Of a stretch of DNA of 64,000 nt, positions 36,507 to 45,800 are shown piece by piece; positions within the stretch are counted from its first letter, which is position 1, and each line of letters opens with the position of its first letter. Source of the DNA: Bacteroides acidifaciens (GTDB lineage: Bacteria; Bacteroidota; Bacteroidia; Bacteroidales; Bacteroidaceae). Under the pieces are notes generated by a model. That model worked only from the letters and a program-made list of their open reading frames with translations. It was not told the DNA's origin and did no database searches. The stretch lies in the NCBI RefSeq assembly GCF_903181435.1, contig NZ_CAEUHO010000001.1:558001-622000 (forward strand). The letters are read 5' to 3'. Made by a program: the position numbers and the translations under genes.

Positions 36507-38075
36507 ATGAAAAATATGATCTTACATATAGCAATCACCACGCTGTTGGCCTCAATGAGCGCTTGCAGTGATGAAATGGATCCCGTATTGACTCAAAGGG
36601 ACTGGGACGGTACAGCCACTTACTTCCAATCGGCCGACGAGCATGGCTTCTCGATGTACTATAAACCGCAGGTAGGCTTTGTCGGTGACCCGATGCCATT
36701 CTATGATCCGGTTGCCAAAGACTTTAAAGTGATGTACCTGCAAGACTACCGTCCGAACCCCGAAGCTACTTACCACCCCATTTTCGGGGTGGCCACCAAA
36801 GATGGTGCTACTTATGAATCTCTCGGCGAACTGATTCCGTGTGGAGGTCGTGACGAACAGGATGCTGCCATCGGTACAGGAGGTACCATCTATAATCCGG
36901 TTGATAAACTCTACTACACCTTCTACACCGGCAATAAATTCAAACCTTCTTCCGACCAGAATGCACAGGTAGTCATGGTAGCTACCTCTCCCGACTTTAA
37001 AACATGGACCAAGAATCGCACTTTCTATCTGAAAGGAGATACGTACGGCTATGACAAGAATGACTTTCGCGATCCGTTCCTGTTCCAGACCGAAGACGGC
37101 GTTTATCACATGCTGATTGCCACCCGTAAAAGCGGAAAAGGACACATTGCCGAATTCACCTCTACTAACCTGAAAGAGTGGGCGTCTGCCGGCACATTTA
37201 TGACCATGATGTGGGACCGTTTCTATGAATGTCCGGACGTATTCAAGATGGGAGACTGGTGGTATATGGTCTATTCGGAACAAGCTTCCTTCATGCGCAA
37301 GGTACAATACTTCAAAGGCAGAACACTTGAAGAACTGAAAGCAACCACCGCCAATGATGCCGGAATATGGCCGGACAATCGGGAAGGTATGCTGGACAGC
37401 CGTGCATTCTATGCAGGCAAGACTGCTTCCGATGGAACCAACCGTTACATCTGGGGCTGGTGTCCTACCCGTGCCGGCAATGATAATGGAAACGTAGGGG
37501 ATGTAGAACCCGAATGGGCTGGCAACTTGGTGGCACAACGCCTCATTCAGCACGAAGACGGTACATTGACTCTCGGAGTTCCCGATGCAATCGACCGTAA
37601 ATACACTTCTGCACAAGAAGTAAAAGTGATGGCTAAAGACGGAAACGTAACAGAAAGCGGTAAAACCTATACGTTGGCCGAAGGAGCTTCCGTCATCTTC
37701 AACCGGTTGAAAGTGCACAACAAGATTTCCTTTACCGTAAAAGCATCCTCGAATACAGATCGTTTTGGAATCTCTTTCGTTCGTGGAACGGACTCCAAAT
37801 CATGGTATAGCATCCACGTCAACGCTGACGAGGGTAAAGCCAACTTCGAGAAAGACGGTGACAATGCCAAATACTTGTTTGATAACAAATTCAATATCCC
37901 GTCCGATAATGAATACCGTGTGACGATTTACAGTGACCAGTCGGTTTGTGTGACTTACATCAACGATCAGTTATCTTTCACGAACCGCATCTATCAAATG
38001 CAGAAGAATCCGTGGTCACTCTGTTGTTATAAAGGTGAAATCACTGTATCAGATATTCAAGTGAGCACCTATTAA
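36507..38075 (+). CDS. Surface GH32 lipoprotein of the endo-levanase type
   Basis: 522 residues, lipobox ending SAC at Cys20. GH32 propeller with VGDPMPFYDP (nucleophile Asp61), FRDPFLF (Asp189) and YECPDVF (acid/base Glu241), followed by a C-terminal sandwich. The nucleophile motif lacks the Trp-Met-Asn of exo-enzymes. The protein has the size and place (after SusD and the SGBP) of the surface endo-acting levanase BT1760 of B. thetaiotaomicron. It would cut long fructan outside the cell for import. Levan rather than inulin is inference. Confidence 0.9.
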   Translation: MKNMILHIAITTLLASMSACSDEMDPVLTQRDWDGTATYFQSADEHGFSMYYKPQVGFVGDPMPFYDPVAKDFKVMYLQDYRPNPEATYHPIFGVATKDGATYESLGELIPCGGRDEQDAAIGTGGTIYNPVDKLYYTFYTGNKFKPSSDQNAQVVMVATSPDFKTWTKNRTFYLKGDTYGYDKNDFRDPFLFQTEDGVYHMLIATRKSGKGHIAEFTSTNLKEWASAGTFMTMMWDRFYECPDVFKMGDWWYMVYSEQASFMRKVQYFKGRTLEELKATTANDAGIWPDNREGMLDSRAFYAGKTASDGTNRYIWGWCPTRAGNDNGNVGDVEPEWAGNLVAQRLIQHEDGTLTLGVPDAIDRKYTSAQEVKVMAKDGNVTESGKTYTLAEGASVIFNRLKVHNKISFTVKASSNTDRFGISFVRGTDSKSWYSIHVNADEGKANFEKDGDNAKYLFDNKFNIPSDNEYRVTIYSDQSVCVTYINDQLSFTNRIYQMQKNPWSLCCYKGEITVSDIQVSTY

Positions 38076-38079
38076 TAGA

Positions 38080-38147
38080 AAAGTAACATCTTTTACAGTG
38101 TTTGAAACAAAAGTGATAGGCGTTTCATCCCGGAGCGCCTATCTTTG
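38080..38147 (+). promoter_or_regulatory. Promoter P3 inside the fructan locus with putative HTCS site
   Basis: TTTGAAACAAA (38101-38111), identical to the P1 half-site, then exactly 28 bp to a perfect -7 TATCTTTG (38140-38147). A degenerate upstream half AAAGTAACATC lies 21 bp before (38080-38090). The -7 overlaps the right arm of an inverted repeat GATAGGCG / CGCCTATC (38115-38143). It lies between two GH32 genes and would drive the second GH32, the transporter and the kinase. Confidence 0.65.
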
Positions 38148-38175
38148 CACTGTAACAACCTTAATACCATAAAGC

Positions 38176-40032
38176 ATGAATTTAAGACTCTCTTCCAAAC
38201 AAATTCAAACCTTCGCGGTTTTATTTTGTATGATTGTGATGAATATCTCTCTATCCGCCCGTGCGGACAACTCTCCTTTATTAATTAAAGATTTAGGAGA
38301 AGGACATTGCCTCGTACGTGTCAACACTAACCAGAAGTATCTGTTGTTGCCCGTAGAAGATACATCGCCCGATGTGCGTATCAGCATGATTGTTAATAAT
38401 AAAGAGGTAAAGAACTTCGATGTCCGTCTGGCCATCCATAAAGTCGATTACTTTGTTCCGGTAGACCTTTCCGACTATTCCGGCAAACTAATCTCTTTCA
38501 AATTTAAAATGAACTCCAACGATCCGGTTCGTGTCAACCTTTCGCCGGACAACACTGCTTGCTGCAAGGAAATGAAATTGTCCGATACGTTCGATACAAG
38601 CAACCGTGAAAAGTTCCGTCCCACCTATCATTTCTCTCCCCTTTACGGATGGATGAACGACCCAAACGGAATGGTATACAAAGACGGCGAATACCACCTT
38701 TTCTACCAATACAACCCTTATGGTTCCAAATGGGGAAATATGAACTGGGGACATGCCATCAGCAAAGACCTCGTAAACTGGGAACATCGCCCCGTAGCAA
38801 TCGCCCCGGATGCATTTGGCACTATCTTCAGTGGCTCCGCCGTGATAGACCATCATAATACCGCCGGCTTCGGTGTAGGCGCCATCGTCGCCATCTATAC
38901 ACAAAACAGCGACCGTCAGGTACAAAGCATTGCTTACAGCACCGACAACGGACGTACCTTTACCAAATACGAAAACAATCCTGTATTAGTATCCGAAGCA
39001 CGTGACTTCCGCGACCCGAAAGTATTCTGGTACGAAGGCACCAAACGCTGGATCATGGTATTGGCAGTAGGGCAGGAAATGCAATTCTTCTCTTCCCCCA
39101 ATCTGAAAGACTGGACATTTGAAAGCAGCTTCGGCAAAGGACACGGCGCACACGGAAACGTTTGGGAATGTCCCGACTTATTCGAACTCCCAGTAGAAGG
39201 AACAAATGAAAAGAAATGGGTACTGCTTTGCAGCCTCGGCGACGGTCCTTTCGGTGACTCGGCTACTCAATATTTTGTAGGCTTCTTCAACGGAAAAGAG
39301 TTTGTAAACGAATCACCCTCCAAAACCAAATGGATGGACTGGGGAAAAGATCATTATGCCACCGTGACTTGGAGTGATGCTCCCGACAACCGCCGCATCG
39401 CTATCGCATGGATGAGCAACTGGCAATACGCAAACGATGTTCCTACCTCCCAATACCGTAGCCCGAACTCCGTTCCCCGTGACTTGAGCCTGTTTACCGT
39501 AGATGGTGAGACTTACCTCCAATCAGCTCCCTCTCCCGAACTGCTGGCTTTGCGCGATGCTTCCAAGAAACGCTCGTTCAAAGTGAACGGAACACGCACA
39601 ATTAAAGAAATGATTCCCGGCAATGACGGTGCATACGAAATAGAATTGGCAATCGAAAATCAACGTGCAGATGTAATCGGCTTCCGTCTCTACAATGACA
39701 AAGGCGAAGAAGTGGATATGCAATATGACATGAAAGAAAAGAAATTCTCAATGGATCGTCGCAAGAGCGGAGAGGTCAGCTTCAATGAGAATTTCCCGAT
39801 GTTGACCTGGACAGCAATTGAACAAGGTAGAAACGAGGAACAAGGCGGCAAAGAGGCATTAAAACTCCGTCTGTTTGTTGATAAATCCAGCGTTGAGGCC
39901 TTTGGAGACGGTGGACGTTTTGTGATGACCAATCAGGTATTCCCTTCGGAACCTTACAACCATATCGACTTTTACAGTAAAGGAGGAGCTTATAAGGTAG
40001 ACTCATTTGTAGTTTACAAGTTGAAGCCATAA
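38176..40032 (+). CDS. GH32 fructan hydrolase (periplasmic exo-type)
   Basis: 618 residues. Signal peptide (MIVMNISLSARA, cleavage about residue 30), N-terminal beta-domain, then the GH32 propeller with canonical WMNDPNG (nucleophile Asp162), FRDPKVF and WECPDLF, and a C-terminal sandwich ending YKVDSFVVYKLKP. Close paralogue of the GH32 at 27010 (same N-terminal domain, same ending). It should release fructose from oligofructosides in the periplasm. Own promoter P3. Followed by array B and the transporter gene. Confidence 0.95.
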   Translation: MNLRLSSKQIQTFAVLFCMIVMNISLSARADNSPLLIKDLGEGHCLVRVNTNQKYLLLPVEDTSPDVRISMIVNNKEVKNFDVRLAIHKVDYFVPVDLSDYSGKLISFKFKMNSNDPVRVNLSPDNTACCKEMKLSDTFDTSNREKFRPTYHFSPLYGWMNDPNGMVYKDGEYHLFYQYNPYGSKWGNMNWGHAISKDLVNWEHRPVAIAPDAFGTIFSGSAVIDHHNTAGFGVGAIVAIYTQNSDRQVQSIAYSTDNGRTFTKYENNPVLVSEARDFRDPKVFWYEGTKRWIMVLAVGQEMQFFSSPNLKDWTFESSFGKGHGAHGNVWECPDLFELPVEGTNEKKWVLLCSLGDGPFGDSATQYFVGFFNGKEFVNESPSKTKWMDWGKDHYATVTWSDAPDNRRIAIAWMSNWQYANDVPTSQYRSPNSVPRDLSLFTVDGETYLQSAPSPELLALRDASKKRSFKVNGTRTIKEMIPGNDGAYEIELAIENQRADVIGFRLYNDKGEEVDMQYDMKEKKFSMDRRKSGEVSFNENFPMLTWTAIEQGRNEEQGGKEALKLRLFVDKSSVEAFGDGGRFVMTNQVFPSEPYNHIDFYSKGGAYKVDSFVVYKLKP

Positions 40033-40152
40033 GCCCGTTCTATTCCGCTCCATGCGTTCTTTCCCTGTTTCCTTAGGGCAGAGTTCCTCTTTCCCAATGA
40101 GAGAGTACCCATAAAGTGGGGATATAGTTGCTCTAAACTTAAGCTATTGGTA

Positions 40153-40240
40153 GTTCTTCACGGCCGTGACGAGATCCTACCACGGCCGTGGTAGCTTCTT
40201 CCCACAGCCGTGAAGAGAAGTCACCACGGCCGTGGGAAGG
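40153..40240. repeat. Four-unit 22-bp palindrome array (array B, core CACGGCCGTG)
   Basis: Cores at 40159-40168, 40181-40190, 40203-40212 (CACAGCCGTG) and 40225-40234, exactly 22 bp apart. Unit 2 extends to an 18-bp perfect palindrome CTACCACGGCCGTGGTAG (40177-40194), unit 3 to a 26-bp imperfect dyad. Imperfect inverted flanks AAGCTATTGGTA and TACCGTAGCTT (about 40141-40152 and 40247-40258) enclose the array. It lies 120-209 nt after the GH32 stop and before the transporter gene. No terminator seen between these genes. Confidence 0.92.
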
Positions 40241-40373
40241 TAACAATACCGTAGCTTTAGCATAACAAGAAACGGGAGATACACCAACTATATAAAGGAC
40301 TGACGTGTACATTGCCGTAAGGTTATGTGTCTTGTCCTATAGATACAGAAATTATTATATAAAAGATAAAACA

Positions 40374-41540
40374 ATGGAAAACAGTAAAAACTCTTCCCTT
40401 TCCAAACTAATCCCGGTGATGCTTTGCTTCTTTGCCATGGGATTTGTTGACCTGGTAGGCATTGCCTCCAATTATGTAAAGGCAGACCTCGGTCTGTCGG
40501 ACTCGCAGGCGAATATCTTCCCTTCACTGGTATTCTTCTGGTTTCTGATTTTCTCCGTACCCACAGGTATGTTGATGAGCCGCATCGGTCAGAAGAAAAC
40601 CGTATTGCTTAGTTTGCTTGTGACTTTTGCTTCTTTGTTATTGCCGGTTTTCGGAGACAGCTATATGCTGATGCTGATTTCTTTCTCCCTTCTGGGCATC
40701 GGAAACGCGTTGATGCAGACTTCCCTGAATCCGTTGCTTTCTAACATCGTACGTGGCGACCGTTTGGCAAGTAGCCTGACTTTCGGCCAGTTTGTGAAAG
40801 CCATTGCCTCTTTCCTTGCTCCTTATATTGCCATGTGGGGAGCGACACAAGCCATTCCGACTTTCGATTTAGGCTGGCGCATCCTGTTCCCGATTTACAT
40901 GATTGTAGCCGTTATTGCTATCCTGTTGCTCAATGTCACACAGATTAAAGAGGAAAAAGAAGAAGGCAAACCGTCTACTTTCGGACAATGTCTCGCTTTG
41001 CTTGGCAAACCGTTTATCCTGCTTTCTTTCATCGGTATCATGTGTCACGTTGGAATTGATGTAGGAACAAATACCACTGCCCCCAAGATTTTGATGGAAC
41101 GTCTCGGCATGGGACTCGACGATGCGGCTTTTGCAACAAGCCTTTATTTTATCTTCCGTACGGCAGGTTGCTTTCTCGGTTCTTTCATTTTGCGTAAGAT
41201 GTCGGCAAAATCGTTCTTCGGCATTAGCGTTGTGATGATGCTGATAGCGATGGCAGGTTTGTTTATATTCCATGACAAGACAATGATTTATGCATGCATC
41301 GGTCTGATTGGTTTCGGCAACTCCAATGTGTTCTCCGTAATCTTCTCGCAGGCATTACTTTACCTACCGGGTAAAAAGAATGAAGTTTCCGGTCTGATGA
41401 TTATGGGACTGTTCGGCGGCACGGTATTTCCGTTGGCTATGGGAGTAGCATCCGATGCCATGGGACAGAGTGGGGCAGTAGCCGTAATGACGGTGGGCGT
41501 GCTTTATCTCTTATTCTATACGTTCCGTATTAAAAAATAA
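40374..41540 (+). CDS. MFS sugar (fructose) transporter, FucP/GluP-like
   Basis: 388 residues from the ATG at 40374 (MENSKNSSLSKLIPVMLCFF); a longer reading to 40305 adds non-conserved residues. Twelve membrane segments. N-terminal MGFVDLVGIASNYVKADLGL and the loop MSRIGQKKT place it with the FucP-like sugar:proton symporters. The fructokinase gene follows 35 bp later, so it most likely carries fructose across the inner membrane. No -7 is visible just upstream; transcription from P3 through array B is the likely source. Confidence 0.92.
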   Translation: MENSKNSSLSKLIPVMLCFFAMGFVDLVGIASNYVKADLGLSDSQANIFPSLVFFWFLIFSVPTGMLMSRIGQKKTVLLSLLVTFASLLLPVFGDSYMLMLISFSLLGIGNALMQTSLNPLLSNIVRGDRLASSLTFGQFVKAIASFLAPYIAMWGATQAIPTFDLGWRILFPIYMIVAVIAILLLNVTQIKEEKEEGKPSTFGQCLALLGKPFILLSFIGIMCHVGIDVGTNTTAPKILMERLGMGLDDAAFATSLYFIFRTAGCFLGSFILRKMSAKSFFGISVVMMLIAMAGLFIFHDKTMIYACIGLIGFGNSNVFSVIFSQALLYLPGKKNEVSGLMIMGLFGGTVFPLAMGVASDAMGQSGAVAVMTVGVLYLLFYTFRIKK

Positions 41541-41575
41541 TTTTATAACTTTGGAAACAATAAAATCCGTAGATC

Positions 41576-42463
41576 ATGAATAATGTAATCGTAGGAATGG
41601 GCGAGGCGCTTTGGGATGTGTTGCCCGAAGGAAAGAAAATAGGTGGTGCTCCGGCAAACTTTGCCTATCATGTATCACAGTTTGGTTTTGACAGTCGCGT
41701 GGTGAGTGCCGTGGGCAAGGATGAGTTGGGAGACGAGATTCTGAACGTATTCAACGAAAAGAAACTGAAAACGCAGATTGAACAAGTGGATTATCCTACC
41801 GGTACGGTACAAGTGACACTGGATAACGAGGGTGTACCTTGTTACGAAATCAAAGAAGGCGTGGCATGGGATAACATACCTTTTACGGATGAACTGAAAC
41901 GTTTGGCATTGAGTACGCGTGCCGTTTGCTTCGGTTCCCTGGCTCAACGTAATGAAGTGAGCCGTGCCACTATCAACCGTTTTCTGGATACGATGCCCGA
42001 TATAGACGGACAACTGAAAATCTTTGATATTAATCTCCGCCAGGACTTCTACACCAAAGAGGTATTGCGCGAATCTTTCCGCCGTTGCAACATTCTGAAG
42101 ATAAACGACGAAGAACTGGTGACCATCAGCCGTATGTTTGGTTATCCCGGCATCGACTTACAGGATAAATGCTGGATCCTGTTGGCAAAATACAACCTGA
42201 AGATGCTGATTCTGACTTGCGGAATTAATGGCAGTTATGTGTTTACCCCGGGTGTTGTCTCTTTCCAGGAGACACCGAGGGTTCCGGTTGCCGATACGGT
42301 GGGGGCAGGTGATTCCTTTACGGCTGCTTTCTGTGCTTCCATTTTGAATGGAAAACCGGTTCCCGAAGCTCACAAACTTGCTGTTGAAGTTTCTGCTTAT
42401 GTCTGCACGCAAAGCGGTGCAATGCCCGAACTTCCGCAGGTTTTGAAAGACAGACTAATGTAA
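41576..42463 (+). CDS. Fructokinase (PfkB family)
   Basis: 295 residues. PfkB signatures: GEALWDVLPEGKKIGGAPAN near the start (sugar-binding GGAPAN) and DTVGAGDSFTAAF near residue 245 with the catalytic Asp in GAGD. It phosphorylates fructose to fructose-6-phosphate in the cytoplasm, linking the fructan locus to glycolysis. Last gene of the transport-metabolism block, ended by the hairpin at 42486-42518. Confidence 0.95.
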   Translation: MNNVIVGMGEALWDVLPEGKKIGGAPANFAYHVSQFGFDSRVVSAVGKDELGDEILNVFNEKKLKTQIEQVDYPTGTVQVTLDNEGVPCYEIKEGVAWDNIPFTDELKRLALSTRAVCFGSLAQRNEVSRATINRFLDTMPDIDGQLKIFDINLRQDFYTKEVLRESFRRCNILKINDEELVTISRMFGYPGIDLQDKCWILLAKYNLKMLILTCGINGSYVFTPGVVSFQETPRVPVADTVGAGDSFTAAFCASILNGKPVPEAHKLAVEVSAYVCTQSGAMPELPQVLKDRLM

Positions 42464-42485
42464 TTGTTTGATGGAAAGTAAGTAT

Positions 42486-42526
42486 AGAGGTATATCTCAT
42501 TCGTGGGAATATACCTCTTGTTCTTT
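42486..42526 (+). terminator. Intrinsic terminator after fructokinase
   Basis: AGAGGTATAT (42486-42495) pairs with ATATACCTCT (42509-42518) across a 13-nt loop, followed by TGTTCTTTTT. Confidence 0.75.
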
Positions 42527-42561
42527 TTGCATGATTCGTATGATATGAGAGGTAGGGGCAT

Positions 42562-42624
42562 AAAAAAAGGAGCAACGCCTTGCTCCAACCTTTGTTAACC
42601 TTAAATCTAATACTATGAAAAACA
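42562..42624 (-). ncRNA. Candidate small RNA of about 63 nt with its own promoter and terminator
   Basis: On the minus strand, a promoter (next entry) points into a 63-nt stretch that ends in the hairpin GGAGCAAGGCGTTGCTCC (42586 down to 42569) followed by seven T's. No reading frame of useful length. The body contains AGATTTAAGGTTAACAAAGG. I have the impression that this kind of segment recurs in Bacteroides genomes, but cannot confirm that here. It lies between the convergent fructokinase and the A2M-HTCS operon, transcribed against both. Confidence 0.7.
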
Positions 42625-42629
42625 CATTG

Positions 42630-42660
42630 CAAAGATACGGACTTCTGCTAAATCTGCAAA
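42630..42660 (-). promoter_or_regulatory. Perfect Bacteroides promoter of the candidate small RNA
   Basis: Minus strand: TTTG (42660-42657), 19 bp, TATCTTTG (42637-42630). Both elements match the consensus without mismatch. Predicted start about 42624. Confidence 0.8.
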
Positions 42661-42828
42661 TAATCCAAATAAAAAGAGATGTTTTATAACATTTATTGAG
42701 TGTTTGTCTTACGCTTTATACTTTTGTTGATAGTTTCCGGTTGAATATTGGAAACTGTTTTGCATTTCTTTGGAGGATAATGAGGAGAATAATTGGGTGA
42801 TAAATAGCATACTCACAGTTTTATTTCT

Positions 42829-42836
42829 TATTTTTG
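42829..42836 (+). promoter_or_regulatory. -7 element of the A2M-HTCS operon
   Basis: TATTTTTG, perfect TAnnTTTG, 24 bp before the ATG at 42861. No -33 TTTG at 19-21 bp. It places transcription after a TTG at 42834, arguing against that codon as start. Confidence 0.5.
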
Positions 42837-42860
42837 TTCTCAATCAATCTATTGAAGACT

Positions 42861-45800
42861 ATGAACACGATACTATGCCGGATGAAAGGTTTGCTATTAT
42901 TGGGACTGTTATTTCTTTCTAGTGAGGTATTCGGGCAACCGATGATCGGGAACGATGCTTCTCCCGAGACTCTTGTTTTCGAATTGACCAATAAAGAGGC
43001 TTTGAAACTTCTAAAAGGTAAACTCCGGCAGAAACAGTGGGATAAGATACAACAGGCTCCTTTTGCCCGCTTCACAGATACATGGACCGCCCCTCCTGTA
43101 GAGGGACATTTCCTGCTGGCTGACGTAGAACGGAATGAAGTCCATTACCGGTATGCTCCGGTGATTCCTTTTCATGTTTTTCTTTTCAAAGAGTATGGTG
43201 TATTGACTTTGCAAGTGGTTGATGCCGAAGGAGTAATCAGAAAAGATGCTAAAGTACGTGTGGGCGGTAAGGCTGTATATTACGACCAGGACAGCCAAAC
43301 GTATACGGATGACAACTGGTCGCAAAAGGAGCAACATATCCTGACTGTTGAATTGGATAAGTTTCGTGCCGTATTTGATTTGACAAAACATTTGGTGTCG
43401 CCCTGGTATCAGAATGACTATGGACGACAAAACGGTCCGGAGTTTTATGGTTATCTGATTACTGACAAGAACAAATATAAACCGGGTGAGACGGTTCGTT
43501 TCAAATCGTATGCTCTCTCCGAGCATAAACGCCCTCTGAAACAGGAACTTTCATTATGGATGCGCGTTGGCTCTTCCTGGCGTGACTATAAGAAGATAAT
43601 GCCGGTTATCCCTTACCATCCAGGAGGCTTTGCCGGAGAATTTCAGTTGAACGATTCATTGAATTTGAAGTTAGACCAAAGCTATTCCATCCAACTTCGT
43701 GACAAGCGGGGACGCATCGTTGCTTCCACCCATTTCAACTATGAGGACTATGAACTGAATGGAAATAAGTTGCTTGCAACGTTGGCTTCGAATGTGCAAT
43801 ACGCACCGCAGAGTAACCGCGTCGATATCAGTGCAACGGATGCCAACGGCCTTCCTCTGCGGGAAGTGAATGTAGAAGTGACTATTGGCAGGGAACAAGT
43901 GTTTAAATCGTACACCGAAATACTTTCTTTGCCCGATACGCTGATGTCTGTGCAGGCGGAACTGGATGTCTCCGGAAAAACTTCGGTGGATATTCCTTCT
44001 CAAATATTCGGAGCTTCCGATTGTCTCTATCATGTGAATGTTGTCTTACTGACAGCGGACAACAACCGCCTGGAACAGCAGGACAAGGCGACTTTTTACT
44101 ATTCTTGTTATGATGTACAGTGTACCACGCAAGCTGATACAATCTGTTTTTCATTCTTCGACTTAGGTGTGGAACGTCCCCTGGAAGCGGAACTGACTTA
44201 TGGAGATAAGAAAGAAACAAAAAAAGTCCGTTTGCCTTACCGGGAACCTTTCAATCAGACCATTTCGGATTATCGCTTCAAAATACCGGAAATAGGATAT
44301 GAAACAATCATTACTTCCGCCGGACTGGACCCCAAACTGGAACTGAATGGCGGAATAGAGAAAGACTCATTCTGTGTCTCCCTCTCCAATCCTTTGCAAC
44401 TGGAGCTTTCCTGGTATGTATATCAGGGCAACCGATTATTGCAGAAAGGTTCGGGAAAGGAGATGGAACATAAATCCGGAGAGATTGACCCTTCTTCGGT
44501 CTATTACGTGGAGGTATTCTATTTTATGGGAAATAAGGAATGTATGATGAAACGCTCGTACACTTCGCCTTCCGAACGATTAGTGATTGAATCTGATCTG
44601 CCCGAACGGATATATCCCGGACAGACAGTGACAACAAAACTGAACGTGACAAATATTCAGGGACGTCCGGTATCTAACGTCGATCTCACTGCTTTCGCAG
44701 TCAACAGCCAACTGGATTATCAGATTCCGGACTTGCCTTATTACGGGAGTGCGCCCCGTCCCCGTGAGCAGCGTGCTTCCTATTCGATGAAGCAAAAAGA
44801 ATACCTGCATACGGCTACGTTAGATTATAAACGTTGGAATGGACTGCTTCATTTAGAAGAGTTACCTTATTATCGGTTTGCTTATCCTTCGGGAAATCTG
44901 TATCGCCAGACGGTGGATACGCCGGATGGAACCACTCAATTTGCTCCTTATGTGATGTTGGACGGGAAAGCAGTCAATATCTATGTGATTGAGCAGAATG
45001 ATATTCCCTGTTATTTTTCGTGGACGGAACAGCCTCAAGGGTATTCTTTTCCTGTACTTCGTCCGGCAGGGAAGCAGAAGATAACATTGCGAATGCATGA
45101 CAGGGCGTTTATCATCGACTCTCTGGCTTTCGAGCGTGGCAAGAAAACAATTTTGAGCTTCGATATGAATCGGTTGCCGCAAGGAGTGGAAATGGTCTGG
45201 CTGCGCCAAAAGAAAGGAAAATACTACGAATACCAATTTGCCAAAGAAGAAAAGAAACGGTACGAACGGTATCTCTGCCGTCTTCCTGTGATGGACGGGG
45301 CGATATGTACTACTCTGGAACATGATGGAAAGTTGTTTCCGGTTTCGTTTTCGGAGTTGTCCCATTATAAAAAGAATATATTGGCAGGTCCCGTAGAGCC
45401 GGGGCCTTGGAAGTATATGAATGGCGTATTATATCGGCACGAAGGAGGTTTCTCTTATGAATTTGATGGAAATGTTGTCTATAAATATAAGGATGACGAA
45501 CTGTGTCCGCGGTATTTGCATTTTTCGTCTGTGGCGAAGATTGCTACTTTGAATGATTATTATTTATCACCGGAAAGATTCCGTAACTTGGTGTCTGAAC
45601 TTCGGAAGGGAAAGAGTTGGCATCCTACCCGGATTTATTTCTCTTTGCCGGATAAGAAGTTGAATTTCCGCCTTCCCGAAGAAAAAGATTCTACCGGAGT
45701 GGCAAGCCTGTTCTTTAAAGATTGCACGACTGGCGAATTGATTTATCCGGATACATTGGTGCGCATGAACCGGATTTATTCCCGACTTCCTGCCGGTACG

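Noticed and set aside
36552..37718. 388-codon open frame antisense to the surface GH32 gene
   Set aside because: The sense frame has all GH32 catalytic motifs; the antisense frame has no recognisable domain or start signal.
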